The position numbers were made by a program, and so were the translations under genes. A stretch of 64,000 bases of DNA from Neolewinella persica DSM 23188 (GTDB lineage Bacteria; Bacteroidota; Bacteroidia; Chitinophagales; Saprospiraceae): the NCBI RefSeq assembly GCF_000373105.1, contig NZ_KB890442.1:716-64715 (forward strand), read 5' to 3'. Under the pieces are notes generated by a model, which searched no databases, was not told the DNA's origin, and saw only the letters and a program-made list of their open reading frames with translations. Below, in pieces: positions 1 to 8,965 of this stretch; within the stretch, counting starts at the first letter, position 1; every line of letters starts with the position of its first letter.

Positions 1-110
1 CGATCCTGCAACCCCTGCAACCGGAACGCAGCGATCCTGCAACCCCTGCAACCGGAGCGCAGCGATCCTGCAACCCCTGCAACCAGAGCGCAGCGCCCCT
101 GCAACCCCTG
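1..110. repeat. 31-bp tandem repeat, about 3.5 copies
   Basis: Three near-identical 31-bp units begin at 1, 32 and 63, each opening CGATCCTGCAACCCCTGCAA and ending near GCAG, differing by one or two bases. A degenerate fourth unit starts at 94. Inside each unit the word CCTGCAAC is itself repeated. The array ends just before the kinase gene. The left part may continue outside the window. Confidence 0.9.
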
Positions 111-145
111 CAACTTGTAACTTGCAACCTTTATTACCTTGCATT

Positions 146-2005
146 ATGATCTTACGTTTCCTCTTGCTCGCAATTTTGTTGGGAACGGCTACTTGGGCCG
201 ACGCGCAGTCTGCGCCAGTAAAGGCGTCGCGGAGCAGTGAGGAAATGACGATAATAGCGAGGGCTAGCAGTCTGCGAAAGGACGATCCTGCGGAGGCGAT
301 CCGGTTACTAAATAGCGTAATCCAGGAACAGCCGAAGGCGGACGAACTGAAGAAAGTGTTCTTGTTGTTGGGAGATATCTATGCAGATATTGGCCAGGGC
401 GCCTTGGCGCTGGGGCGGTACGATCGGGCGATGGAAGTGATGTCCTCCCAGGACGCAACGGGGCGAGCGGGCGTGTTTTTGAAGCGGGGAACGGTCCAGT
501 TGGCCCTGGCGGATTATGCTGGAGCACGCGTCAGTTTTGATCAATGCCTGAAGCTAGCCCCTAAAAGCAGTACACTGAGCAATGCTTGTCGGGAGGGATT
601 GGCTGATCTGGAGGCGCGGTCCGACAATTTTGTTGAGAGCCAGAGTTATTACCAACAGGTCCAGACGGCTGCTCCGGACAGCATTACCCAAGTAAGGGTG
701 AATGCTAAAAGAGCCGATGTTTACCTGCAGCAGAACGATCTTTCCAATGCGGCGAATAGTTTGGATCAGGCGCTGACGCAGGTGCCGAGGAACCGACAAT
801 TGAGCAAGGAGGAGTCCAAAGACCTGATTGCTGCGAATAGCAACGTCCGGAGCGCGGTACTCAAAGATGCACCGAGGCTCGATAATAACATTGTGGAAGC
901 TTTGCCCTCTGCGCCACTTTCGTTGGTTACCAGCGACAACTTCACCCGATTCAAAGTACTGCGGGAAGTAGGCAAGCTACGGGAAGCAGAAGATAAGCTG
1001 GAGGAAGTTCTCAATACCGTAACACCAGAAACACCGCCCGAAATTGCGACAGCGGTTTACGCCGAAGGGACCGACTTTTTCCTCGATCGTAACCGACCGG
1101 ACCGCGCGGCCGACATCTACCGCAACTACACCATTGCCAACGATCAGCTACTGGCCCAACGCCGGGATGAACTTGATCAACAAGTGGCCGTATTACGGGA
1201 ACAGCAGACCATCGACCTGGGCCTGAAGGACCTGCGATCGGCAGAAGTTGAGCGTCAGTTACTCAACGATCAGGTCAGCCTGCAACGGTGGCTGATCTAC
1301 CTCTTGGGTGCGCTGCTGCTCGGAGCACTCTTGTCCGTTGTATTGATCTTACGCAGCGTTCGCAAACGGCAACGGGCCAACCAGGCGTTGCTGCTGCGTA
1401 ACCTGCAGACGAGGATGAACCCCCACTTCATTTTCAATAGCCTGAACAGCATCAATAATTACATTGCTCGCCAGGATGAACGTAGCGCCAACCGCTACCT
1501 CGGTCGCTTTGCCAAGCTGATGCGCAATGTGCTGGATCAATCGGGGAAAGACTTCGTTTCGCTCACCGAAGAGCTCGAGCAACTCAGCCTTTACCTGGAG
1601 CTGGAAAAGGAACGTTTTACGGGGAAGTTTGACTACGCACTACCGGCCTCTACTGGTTTTGAGGATATTAGGTTACCGCCGATGATTCTGCAACCATTTG
1701 TAGAAAACGCTATCTGGCACGGTCTCCGCTACCGGGAGGAAGGCGGGCAACTAACGGTGACAGTAGTGCGGAACAATAGAAAAGTCCTGGTAGCCATCAC
1801 GGATAATGGCATCGGTCGTAGCCGTTCTGCAGCTTTGAAAACTAAAAACCAGCTCAATCACCAAAGCACCGGTCTGGAAACCACCCTGCAACGCCTGGAA
1901 TTAATCAATGCGTATTACGGGGAAGACTTTAGTGTGCAAATTGGCGATGCTTTTCCTGAGGAGGATCACGTGGGGACGAGAGTGGAGCTCACATTAGTTC
2001 AATAG
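146..2005 (+). CDS. LytS/YehU-type sensor histidine kinase with TPR-like sensor region
   Basis: This is a membrane sensor kinase of the His_kinase (PF06580-like) family that should phosphorylate the LytTR regulator encoded next. I use the ATG at 146, which places a hydrophobic signal segment (MILRFLLLAILLG) at the N terminus; the frame is open back to 122. Counting from 122, residues 40-350 are helical TPR-like repeats, residues 390-411 form one membrane span, and the kinase core follows with RMNPHFIFNSLN (phospho-acceptor H435), LQPFVENAIWHG and DNGIG. The sensing part is thus periplasmic TPR-like and the catalytic part cytosolic. It probably forms an operon with the regulator 66 bp downstream. 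The ligand is unknown. Confidence 0.9.
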   Translation: MILRFLLLAILLGTATWADAQSAPVKASRSSEEMTIIARASSLRKDDPAEAIRLLNSVIQEQPKADELKKVFLLLGDIYADIGQGALALGRYDRAMEVMSSQDATGRAGVFLKRGTVQLALADYAGARVSFDQCLKLAPKSSTLSNACREGLADLEARSDNFVESQSYYQQVQTAAPDSITQVRVNAKRADVYLQQNDLSNAANSLDQALTQVPRNRQLSKEESKDLIAANSNVRSAVLKDAPRLDNNIVEALPSAPLSLVTSDNFTRFKVLREVGKLREAEDKLEEVLNTVTPETPPEIATAVYAEGTDFFLDRNRPDRAADIYRNYTIANDQLLAQRRDELDQQVAVLREQQTIDLGLKDLRSAEVERQLLNDQVSLQRWLIYLLGALLLGALLSVVLILRSVRKRQRANQALLLRNLQTRMNPHFIFNSLNSINNYIARQDERSANRYLGRFAKLMRNVLDQSGKDFVSLTEELEQLSLYLELEKERFTGKFDYALPASTGFEDIRLPPMILQPFVENAIWHGLRYREEGGQLTVTVVRNNRKVLVAITDNGIGRSRSAALKTKNQLNHQSTGLETTLQRLELINAYYGEDFSVQIGDAFPEEDHVGTRVELTLVQ

Positions 2006-2070
2006 TTTATAGTCGGCCCGGCTCTGTGGATTATTGAACTATGAACTACTGAACCATGAACCATTAAATT

Positions 2071-2817
2071 ATGAAAACAGTCATAATCGATGACGAAAAG
2101 CCAAGTCGGGAGGCCCTACAACATTACCTGACTAAGTATTGCCCGGAGGTCACGGTGGTCGGGGAAGCGGATAGCGTAGAAAGCGGCCTGGAAGCCATCC
2201 GCCTTCACCAGCCCGAGCTGATCTTCCTGGACATTGAAATGCCTTTCGGTAACGGCTTCGATTTACTGGAACGACTTCCTGCGGAGCAGGAGCCGGAAGT
2301 AGTGTTCGTTACCGCCTACGAACAGTATGCCCTCAGGGCATTGAGGCTAAGCGCCGCTCATTATCTGCTGAAACCAGTGGACATTGATGACCTCATCGAT
2401 GCCGTGGCGAAGGTTAACTCAAGGCTTGGCCTGCGGGAGCAGGGGCAGGTAAATAAAGCCCTGTTGGCAAACCTCAAAAGCGGCGCCAGTGAAGTGCCCA
2501 AACGATTGGCGCTGCCGCTGATCGATGGCCTGGAGATCATTACGCCCCAAGAGATCCGATACCTGGAAGCGGCGGATAATTTCACCTCCTTTGTGTTAAC
2601 GGACGGACGAAAACTACTGATTTGCCGTAAGCTGAAGTTTTACGATGCACTATTGGCTCCAGCTGGCTTTTGCCGCATCCACCGTTCTACGGTGGTTAAC
2701 CTAAGTCAGGTCAGGCGCTACCATCGGGGCAAGGGTGGGGCGGTAACCCTTGAAGACGGCACCGAATTGGTGGTCGCTGCTGCCAGGAAACAGGCTTTAC
2801 TGGAGGCTTTGGCTTAG
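2071..2817 (+). CDS. LytTR-family response regulator
   Basis: This two-domain regulator has an N-terminal CheY-like receiver (acidic pocket IIDDE at the start, phospho-acceptor D54 in IFLDIEMP, conserved T/K later in FVTAYE and LLKPVD) and a C-terminal LytTR DNA-binding domain from about residue 145, with the typical IRYLEAADNF and HRSTVVNLSQV stretches. At 248 aa it matches the usual length for LytR/AlgR proteins. It lies 66 bp behind the LytS-like kinase on the same strand, so the two form a cognate pair. The spacer is made of repeated words around GAACTATGAA. The target genes cannot be seen from the sequence. Confidence 0.93.
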   Translation: MKTVIIDDEKPSREALQHYLTKYCPEVTVVGEADSVESGLEAIRLHQPELIFLDIEMPFGNGFDLLERLPAEQEPEVVFVTAYEQYALRALRLSAAHYLLKPVDIDDLIDAVAKVNSRLGLREQGQVNKALLANLKSGASEVPKRLALPLIDGLEIITPQEIRYLEAADNFTSFVLTDGRKLLICRKLKFYDALLAPAGFCRIHRSTVVNLSQVRRYHRGKGGAVTLEDGTELVVAAARKQALLEALA

Positions 2818-2826
2818 ATTGGTTTG

Positions 2827-2935
2827 GGTTGCCCGGCCTTATTGATTTTTTTAAAAGACCGTTGAGTATAATTTGGTGACAACCGTAATATAGCCTGAAG
2901 GCTTTAAAACATCACGGCCTGAAGGCCGGGCAACC
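2827..2935. repeat. Inverted-repeat element with 14-bp perfect arms
   Basis: GGTTGCCCGGCCTT (2827-2840) is the exact reverse complement of AAGGCCGGGCAACC (2922-2935). The interior holds two smaller related dyads around GCCTGAAGGC. It lies between the LytTR regulator and the convergent lipoprotein gene, so it may also act as a transcript end. Confidence 0.7.
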
Positions 2936-2943
2936 TTATCTCA

Positions 2944-3993
2944 TTACCGCCAGGCAACCTTACCAATTTTTTTGTTCCCCGCCAGCCAACAGGTGTTCTT
3001 TCCTGGTACGAAGGAGGCGGCGTACCAGCTTTCGGTGCTCAGGTCCCGCCAGCTATTTCCTGCGTCGCGGCTGACGGAAATTCCGGGTATGCCGACCGCA
3101 ATAATGGCCTGGCCCTTTCCATTGGGGAAGTACTTAACGGAAGACCGGTAGCCCGGGCTGGCACCATTAGCCGTGAGTTGCCAGCTTTTACCACCGTCGG
3201 TGGTCGTGGCTTTGTTTTGCAGGTTATCGGTTTGTTGGTTCCAATCGCCGCCAAAGACAATGCCCCGGGAGGTGTCCCAAAAATCGACGGAATAGATGCC
3301 AGTCATTTGTCCGCCTTCTTTGATGGGGCTTTGGGTTATGGTCCAGGTTTTGCCCTTGTCCGGGCTGTGTAGGATTCTTGCTTTCGCCCCACCGGTTACG
3401 ACCCAGGCATGGTCTCCCTTTAGCGCAATATTCGAATTGGAGGCGGCGAACGCTGCCTCGCCTTCGGCTGCTGATGGTAACTGAGCGCAAGGAAGTTTCT
3501 GCCAGCTGTTTCCGCCGTCCCGGGTGATGATGATGGAGATGCAACCATCCGTGGGGTCTCCCATGGCAATTCCCTCTTTGGGATTCCAAAATTGCATAGC
3601 ATCATAAAAGGCAGCGGCGTGGTCTTCCTGGTACACCAAGCGCCAATTGCGTCCTTTATCAATTGATTTGAACAACAATGCGGGGGACTCGATGGAAAGC
3701 ACAAAGACTGCAGAAGGGGTAACCGAAATGGAACGGAAGTGAAGTGGCTTCCCCTGGTAACTTAGGGTGTCGGTCTCCCAACTTTGCCCACCATTATCGG
3801 TGTGGCCGATAAGCCCGTTGGAGCCCGCCCACCATACGGTTTTTTCGTCAACTACCTGAATGGCTCTTATGGAGGAGGCGAAGATAAATTCATCAATTTT
3901 CTCGATGTTCAGGCTGGGGGACATCTCCACGATAGGTACGGTGCTTTTGCAGGCAGTGAGGTAGAACGATAGTGCCAGGAGAAGGTATTTCAT
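2944..3993 (-). CDS. Lipoprotein with BNR/Ycf48-like beta-propeller repeats
   Basis: The ATG at 3993 gives a lipoprotein signal (MKYLLLALSFYLTAC, lipobox LTAC); the frame is open 16 codons further but that extension looks non-coding. The mature part contains repeated blade motifs such as TDNGGQSWE, DKGRNWRL, RDGGNSWQKL, DKGKTWTI, TDGGKSWQL and DAGNSWRDL. These Asp-box repeats are typical of sortilin/BNR and Ycf48-like propellers. Such proteins sit at the cell surface or face the periplasm. No catalytic residues can be assigned, so the role is unknown. The gene starts divergently from the SnoaL-like gene at 4128. Confidence 0.75.
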   Translation of the reverse strand: MKYLLLALSFYLTACKSTVPIVEMSPSLNIEKIDEFIFASSIRAIQVVDEKTVWWAGSNGLIGHTDNGGQSWETDTLSYQGKPLHFRSISVTPSAVFVLSIESPALLFKSIDKGRNWRLVYQEDHAAAFYDAMQFWNPKEGIAMGDPTDGCISIIITRDGGNSWQKLPCAQLPSAAEGEAAFAASNSNIALKGDHAWVVTGGAKARILHSPDKGKTWTITQSPIKEGGQMTGIYSVDFWDTSRGIVFGGDWNQQTDNLQNKATTTDGGKSWQLTANGASPGYRSSVKYFPNGKGQAIIAVGIPGISVSRDAGNSWRDLSTESWYAASFVPGKNTCWLAGNKKIGKVAWR

Positions 3994-4127
3994 TTCAGTA
4001 TGCTCTTTTGGTTTTTGGTTGCGAGAGTAAATGTATTCCAATTGTACCGTACAAAGTGAAAAGGAGCAGGCTAAAGCTTTACATTGACCTTATTGAAAAC
4101 CTTTACCTTACGCCAAAATCCATTACA

Positions 4128-4532
4128 ATGAAATGTCCTTACATTTTCCTTCTTGTTCTATTTGTTGGAGTACTCCATGCGCAGGAACTGGAAGATAAGT
4201 TTGCGGTTGTCACACCAGTACAAACCCAACTTGACGCCTACAACACCGGAAATCTCGAGTTATTTCTTTCCGCCTATAGTGATACCATTAAGATATATAA
4301 TTTCCCAAATGAATTGCGCTCATCGGGCAAAGAGTCCATGCGAAAAGGCTACGGCGGGATGTTTGAACGCTTGCAGGATTTGCAGTGCCGCCTGGTCAGT
4401 CGTACCGTTATGGGAGACAAGGTGGTTGACCACGAAAGTGTAATTTTTAGTAAGGAGGATCCGCCGAGTGAAGTAATTGCCATCTATCGGGTGGAGGACG
4501 GCTTAATTCAGGAGGTTTGGTTTATGCGTTAG
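4128..4532 (+). CDS. Secreted SnoaL/NTF2-like domain protein
   Basis: The protein of about 134 aa begins with a signal peptide (MKCPYIFLLVLFVGVLHAQ). The rest resembles the small SnoaL-like/NTF2 fold: an N-terminal helix with LDAYNTGNLELFLSAYSDT, a central strand pair and a C-terminal IAIYRVEDGLIQEVWF. Proteins of this type are often annotated as steroid-isomerase-like, but substrates differ widely and none can be named here. The ATG at 4128 is preferred because it opens the signal peptide; the longer frame back to 3972 overlaps the divergent gene. Its stop codon overlaps the stop of the convergent DUF3291 gene. Confidence 0.75.
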   Translation: MKCPYIFLLVLFVGVLHAQELEDKFAVVTPVQTQLDAYNTGNLELFLSAYSDTIKIYNFPNELRSSGKESMRKGYGGMFERLQDLQCRLVSRTVMGDKVVDHESVIFSKEDPPSEVIAIYRVEDGLIQEVWFMR

Positions 4533-4966
4533 GGCTTGAATAGATCCGCCTGGGCGAAAAGGAAAGCGTCTTTAGTTGGTCCTTTTTTCTCAAGTAAAGC
4601 AAGCTTAGCTTTAGCATCGACCAAGGTAGGAATATGGCCTTCTTTGATCCACCACAGGACGGTATGAGGATGGCCGAGTTGATGAAACCATTGCTTTCGG
4701 CTTTTTAAGAAATAGGAATGAACGGTCTTATAGGTGAAATCCTGGAGTGCTTCAACATTATCCCAGACAGACATATTAACGATGAGCATCTCGTCTTCCC
4801 AGGGATATTCGAATTCGTGTGCGTTATCATCCCGGTATCGCCATATGAAACCCGGGCTTGATTCCGCGAGTAGATTGACTGGTGCCAGAAAGTCACGAAA
4901 CTCTTTCATGAGCTTGCTTTCCAGAGGCGCCTTCATTTGTGCAATGTTGATTTGTGCAATATTCAT
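4529..4966 (-). CDS. DUF3291 family protein
   Basis: The 145-aa protein matches the DUF3291 pattern: an N-terminal AQINIAQMKAPLES block, a central PGFIWRYR, the strongly conserved LIVNMSVWDNVEALQDFTY and the C-terminal VLWWIKEGHIPTL. The family has a ferredoxin-like (dimeric alpha/beta barrel) fold related to antibiotic-biosynthesis monooxygenases. No catalytic activity is established. No signal peptide is visible, so it should be cytosolic. It is convergent with the SnoaL-like gene and shares stop-codon bases with it. Confidence 0.8.
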   Translation of the reverse strand: MNIAQINIAQMKAPLESKLMKEFRDFLAPVNLLAESSPGFIWRYRDDNAHEFEYPWEDEMLIVNMSVWDNVEALQDFTYKTVHSYFLKSRKQWFHQLGHPHTVLWWIKEGHIPTLVDAKAKLALLEKKGPTKDAFLFAQADLFKP

Positions 4967-5017
4967 TGACGGAAGGTAGTGAACCTAAGCAGAGACCTTG
5001 CTTTAATACCCCTTTTA

Positions 5018-5036
5018 CGCACCTGCGAACGCGCCC
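5018..5036 (-). repeat. GC-rich dispersed repeat, copy 1
   Basis: CGCACCTGCGAACGCGCCC matches the reverse complement of the window-wide consensus GGGCGCGGCCGCAGGTGCA. With the copy at 5646 it brackets the ACT-domain gene in inverted orientation. Confidence 0.75.
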
Positions 5037-5125
5037 TTAAAAGTGCTTTGGCTAAGTATTTAGTTGTTTGAAAACCAGATTTAAGGCTTTCGTAAACTTT
5101 TTTATTCAGTCATAGAAATTCTGTT

Positions 5126-5509
5126 TCAGAGGCTCCGAAGTATCTCCACTGCCCGCTCCCCATCGGAGGCCGCCACAAATAAATGATCGTGGTAGTAACC
5201 GGCCACCACATTGCAACTGATGTGGTGACTGCCAAGTGCGGTGGCAAAAGCTGCGGTAAAACCGACGGCTTCCAGGGCAGAGGTAACCTTCATGGTAATC
5301 CAACTTGCTTCGTAGCCGTAGTCTAGTCCATGCGCAACAGCCACTTGCTTAGAAAGGATTAGTGTAAGCCCTTCGCTTTCCCGGAAGCTCATAACTATAT
5401 CCTTGGCTGAAACCGTGGGTGGTTCGGCTACAGATACATACACGTAAGTTCCCGGTTGTAACTCCGGGTTCGCATACTTTAGAAGTTTGGCAAGGTCGTT
5501 GATCGGCAT
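5126..5509 (-). CDS. ACT-domain protein (DUF2241-like)
   Basis: The 127-aa protein matches small ACT-domain proteins of the DUF2241/ACT_3 type. Signature stretches are FRESEGLTLILSK, WITMKVTSALEAVGFTAAFATAL and NVVAGYYHDHLFVA. ACT folds usually bind small ligands such as amino acids, but the function of this stand-alone group is not settled. No signal peptide is present. The gene stands alone: it is 160 bp downstream of the DUF3291 gene start on the same strand and is flanked on both sides by copies of the dispersed GC-rich repeat. Confidence 0.85.
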   Translation of the reverse strand: MPINDLAKLLKYANPELQPGTYVYVSVAEPPTVSAKDIVMSFRESEGLTLILSKQVAVAHGLDYGYEASWITMKVTSALEAVGFTAAFATALGSHHISCNVVAGYYHDHLFVAASDGERAVEILRSL

Positions 5510-5645
5510 AAGCCTTCTTATTTTTTAGCGTACAACTGAGTTAGCAAACGGTAGCGTACGTCTTTGGCGGCAGGGGCTACTTTGCGTTTATGTATTCGTG
5601 TTTGGGCGAAAAATACAGGCCTTTCCATTAAAGTACGAATAATCA

Positions 5646-5663
5646 GGCGGGGCCGCAGGTGCA
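5646..5663 (+). repeat. GC-rich dispersed repeat, copy 2
   Basis: GGCGGGGCCGCAGGTGCA matches the consensus. It is followed at once by a hairpin at 5672-5692, GAACGCGCC-TGA-GGCGCGTTC, a perfect 9-bp stem at the 3' side of the LptF/G-like gene. Confidence 0.85.
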
Positions 5664-5723
5664 AAGACCCCTGAACGCGCCTGAGGCGCGTTCCCCAAAG
5701 GTAGCAAAGGACTTGGGGGCGTG

Positions 5724-7058
5724 CTACCCGCTAAACCTTCCCGCCCGCCGCATCAGAACTACAGCAAGGAGGCCAATGGCCAGCACCGGAATCCACCCGG
5801 CCACCGGTCCGGTGAGGACCATCGTTTTCATTAATCGCCGGCAAAATTCAAGGAGAAGAATGTAGGTGATGAAGCAGCCAACACTTAGCAGAAGCGGAAG
5901 TCCAAAACCGCCCTTACGGACGATGGCGCCGGTAGCACCGCCAACTAAAACGAAAAGGAAGCAAACTGCCGCCAGGCCTAGTTTGGCGTGTTTTTCATAA
6001 AGGTAACGGCTATGAAGTTCCTGATTTATTCGCCGCTTTTGGAGAAGCTGTTTTGTTTCGGCTGCTTGCCTTCGCGTTGTTGCCCGGGCTTTACGAAGGG
6101 AGCTTTCGCTTATGCTAAGCGGTGGCGAATTGGGTTGGACTTCAGGTGCAGCGTCGCTTTTTTGCTTCATTACGTCAGCCAGGTCGCTAAGCCCCTGGCC
6201 AGCGGCCAGGGTTTGTTGTTGGATGACTGCCTCAATTGAATCGGCAGCAGCCTGCAGCTCAAAAGTGGTGAGGAGTGCGTGGTGATCCCCGCCAGATAGG
6301 TGATCTCCTTCCTTCAGGTCAAACTGGCTGAGGTCGAAGGAAAGAGTGTAGGTCCGAAAACTGGTTCGAACGAAGGACGTAGCTCCTCCGGCCCCTTGTT
6401 GATCTTCCTGGTAATGCTCTCCCTGATGGAGGGTAAGGAATAGCTGGTTCTCATTATTGCCTTTGGTGAAAAACCTGCCTTCTGCGGCACTTATTTGGTT
6501 GATCTGCCCGTCCCGCTTTTGTTGGTCGTATAGGATGACGTTGTGCAGGTGGCCGTCGTCCGGGCTGCGCCCGGAGGCGTAAACCACGAAGCGGTCCAGG
6601 TCTTCGTTGAAGACGCCGGTCTCCAGGCTCAGGCCGGGTTTCTTTTGGTAGACATCGGCCAGGCGCTGATAGAAATGGAGGTTAGCAGCAGGGATCAGGT
6701 AATCGGACGTAAGGTAGGAGGCCCCGACGAAGAGTAGGCCCAGGAAGGCTAGTGGGCGTAGTAACCGCGCCAGGCTTACGCCAGCCGATTGAAACGCCGA
6801 CCATTCGTACCGCTCAGCCATACCACCGACCACCATCACGCTTGCAATTAACGCCGCCAATGGGATGGCCAGCGGAATAAGGCCCGCGCTGCGGTAAAAA
6901 ATGAGTTCCAGGATCACACTAAAGCCAAGGCCTTTGTCGGCGATCTTGTCCAGGAAAGCCCACAGGAACTGCATGGTTAATACGAACCAGGCCATGGCGA
7001 AGGCCAGTAGAAAGGGACCAGCGAAGGATTTGAGTAGTAGGCGATCGAGTTGTGGCAT
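5724..7058 (-). CDS. LptF/LptG (YjgP/YjgQ) family permease, first paralogue
   Basis: This is an inner-membrane permease of the YjgP/YjgQ family, which together with LptB and LptC extracts lipopolysaccharide from the inner membrane and drives it along the Lpt bridge. The start MPQLDRLLLKSFAGPF is typical, followed by about three membrane spans to residue 115. A periplasmic jelly-roll-like region follows, then three more spans from residue 360 to the end, including GGATGAIVRKGGFGLPLL. At 444 aa it has somewhat more periplasmic sequence than E. coli LptF/G. It lies directly behind the second paralogue on the same strand. Which of the two is LptF and which LptG cannot be told from sequence alone. 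Confidence 0.88.
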   Translation of the reverse strand: MPQLDRLLLKSFAGPFLLAFAMAWFVLTMQFLWAFLDKIADKGLGFSVILELIFYRSAGLIPLAIPLAALIASVMVVGGMAERYEWSAFQSAGVSLARLLRPLAFLGLLFVGASYLTSDYLIPAANLHFYQRLADVYQKKPGLSLETGVFNEDLDRFVVYASGRSPDDGHLHNVILYDQQKRDGQINQISAAEGRFFTKGNNENQLFLTLHQGEHYQEDQQGAGGATSFVRTSFRTYTLSFDLSQFDLKEGDHLSGGDHHALLTTFELQAAADSIEAVIQQQTLAAGQGLSDLADVMKQKSDAAPEVQPNSPPLSISESSLRKARATTRRQAAETKQLLQKRRINQELHSRYLYEKHAKLGLAAVCFLFVLVGGATGAIVRKGGFGLPLLLSVGCFITYILLLEFCRRLMKTMVLTGPVAGWIPVLAIGLLAVVLMRRAGRFSG

Positions 7059-7159
7059 CAGGGTGTTTAAGGGCTTGCTAGTGATGACCGCTTTCTACCC
7101 TGATTAGTGGCTTAAAGAGAAGTTAAAGTACCTTCTTTTGCTCCTTCGTCCTGTTTCCT

Positions 7160-7177
7160 TGCACCTGCGTCCTCGCC
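7160..7177 (-). repeat. GC-rich dispersed repeat, copy 3
   Basis: TGCACCTGCGTCCTCGCC, a reverse-orientation copy in the gap between the two LptF/G-like genes. Confidence 0.75.
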
Positions 7178-7220
7178 TAATTAGTTTATGGTTCTTTTGA
7201 CGGCAACTAATTCTAACGAT

Positions 7221-8957
7221 CTACCGATTTGCTCCACCCAATTTTTTCAAAGCTTCGAAACCAGACTTAAACCAAATGACAATGCTGTCCACGTTCACCA
7301 GTTTGGCATCCTTCATGGCCCGGGAAGTGATGTAGAGGCTGACGGGGAACAGGATTATACAGGGGAGCCAACCCGCAAAAGCGGCATCGACCACGAAGCT
7401 TTCCGCCAGCTTGCGGCAGAAGATGGTGAGGATAATAAAAATAACGAAAAAGATGATACTGACCAGTATGGGGTAACCGAAACCACCTTTGCGGACAATG
7501 GCTCCCATTGGCGCTCCAATGAAAATGAAAATGATGCAGACCAGGGCCATGCTGTACTTCATATGGAGGTCATAAATGTGTTTGACCCTGGTTTCCTTGA
7601 TACCGGGAAGTATGCGCTGGGCAGCCTGCGCCTGGCTGGTGATGGACCGTACCGCAGAGCGAGCGCGGTTGAGCACCCGGTCTTCGATGTTCGTGTCTAA
7701 ACTGTCCAGGAGGCCATACACGCCATTCCAGTTTTTTATACCCGTAACCAGGGAATTTGATAAGGCCTTTTGGTGTACCTGCCGACGGCGGTCACTCTGG
7801 GGTATTTGCACCAAATCTGATCCCTGCTTGTCCGTTTCCTGCGGAGCAGTGGTTACCTGCGGTTTGTTTAAGGGAGCTACAGGCCGGGAGGGAGGAGTAC
7901 CTGCATTTCGGCGATTGGTCGTCGCGACTGGATCTGTTTCTTCGGAGGATTGTGATGCCCTGTCTACCGTGGTCGAATCACTAAACTCTTCCGGCCTGCC
8001 ATCATAATTATCGTTTTCCACAACGCGTGCCTCCCGGTAGGTGATGGTATCCTTTTTGAGGAGTGGGAGGTAGTTGATCAAATGGTTACTGATCGATTGC
8101 TTGCGGATGGAAATGTCGGCATCAATAGAGTCTACCCCGATCTGCAGTTGCCACGTGGCGAGCATACTCCGGTTGGTACTAAATAGCTTAGTGTTGGTCT
8201 TCTGAAGGTTGAATTCGCTCAGGTCAAAAACCTTGGTATAGGATTTGAAGCTGGTGCGGATGAAGGGTCTGGAGTTGGCGCTATTGCCCGAAGCACGTTG
8301 CTCGGAATATTGAACACCATCGTACAACTTCATGACAAAAAAACGACCATCGTTTGCGGAATACATTTCTCCGGTATTGGCGGTGATCTGACCTAGTTCT
8401 CCGGTGGCGGCCTTGGTGTGGTCGTAGATCAAAACGTCACTGATGTCGCGGCCGTTGTCATCCCGTCCGCCAAGGCGAATGGCGTATTGGTTGAAGTCTT
8501 CGTTGAATACCCCGGGTTCCATATTGAGGGTGGGCTTCTTCTGCTGGATATCGTACATCCTGGCACCGAACTGCAGGTTAGCAGCGGGGATGACGTAGTC
8601 CGCACAGAAAAAGCTAACGGCGGAAGAGATGGCCCCAAAAAAAATCAGCAGGCGCATTACCCGGAGGAGGCTGGTTCCTGCAGATTTGAAGCTTGACAAC
8701 TCGTAATGTTCTGCCATACCACCGAGGACCATCACCGAGGAGATCAGTAAGGCCAGCGGGAGCGCCAGTGGGACCAGGCCTACGCATTTGTAGGCCATCA
8801 GTTCGATGACGGTGAAAAAGCCGAGTCCTTTTCCGGCGATGTCGTCGAGGTACAGCCACAGTACTTGCATCATGAGGACAAATACGGCGATCGCAAAGGT
8901 TACCACGAAGGGGCCTATGAACGATTTTACCATTAATTTGTCTAGTCGTTTTAGCAC
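7221..8957 (-). CDS. LptF/LptG family permease, second paralogue with long periplasmic insertion
   Basis: This 578-aa paralogue of the next gene opens MLKRLDKLMVKSFIGPF from a GTG codon at 8957; that start aligns with the N terminus of its neighbour, which supports it over an internal ATG eight codons on. Three N-terminal spans and three C-terminal spans (including APMGAIVRKGGFGYPILV) frame a periplasmic part. It is longer than usual because of a Ser/Thr/Pro/Gln-rich, low-complexity insertion at about residues 300-420 (for example TVDRASQSSEETDP and RNAGTPPSRPVAPL). The family role is LPS export with LptB/LptC. Upstream lies a 32-nt motif shared with the trpB leader. Confidence 0.86.
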   Translation of the reverse strand: MLKRLDKLMVKSFIGPFVVTFAIAVFVLMMQVLWLYLDDIAGKGLGFFTVIELMAYKCVGLVPLALPLALLISSVMVLGGMAEHYELSSFKSAGTSLLRVMRLLIFFGAISSAVSFFCADYVIPAANLQFGARMYDIQQKKPTLNMEPGVFNEDFNQYAIRLGGRDDNGRDISDVLIYDHTKAATGELGQITANTGEMYSANDGRFFVMKLYDGVQYSEQRASGNSANSRPFIRTSFKSYTKVFDLSEFNLQKTNTKLFSTNRSMLATWQLQIGVDSIDADISIRKQSISNHLINYLPLLKKDTITYREARVVENDNYDGRPEEFSDSTTVDRASQSSEETDPVATTNRRNAGTPPSRPVAPLNKPQVTTAPQETDKQGSDLVQIPQSDRRRQVHQKALSNSLVTGIKNWNGVYGLLDSLDTNIEDRVLNRARSAVRSITSQAQAAQRILPGIKETRVKHIYDLHMKYSMALVCIIFIFIGAPMGAIVRKGGFGYPILVSIIFFVIFIILTIFCRKLAESFVVDAAFAGWLPCIILFPVSLYITSRAMKDAKLVNVDSIVIWFKSGFEALKKLGGANR

Positions 8958-8965
8958 GTTGTGGG

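Noticed and set aside
1-110. Possible CRISPR array in the left-edge tandem repeat
   Set aside because: Units are contiguous without unique spacers, and no cas genes are present.
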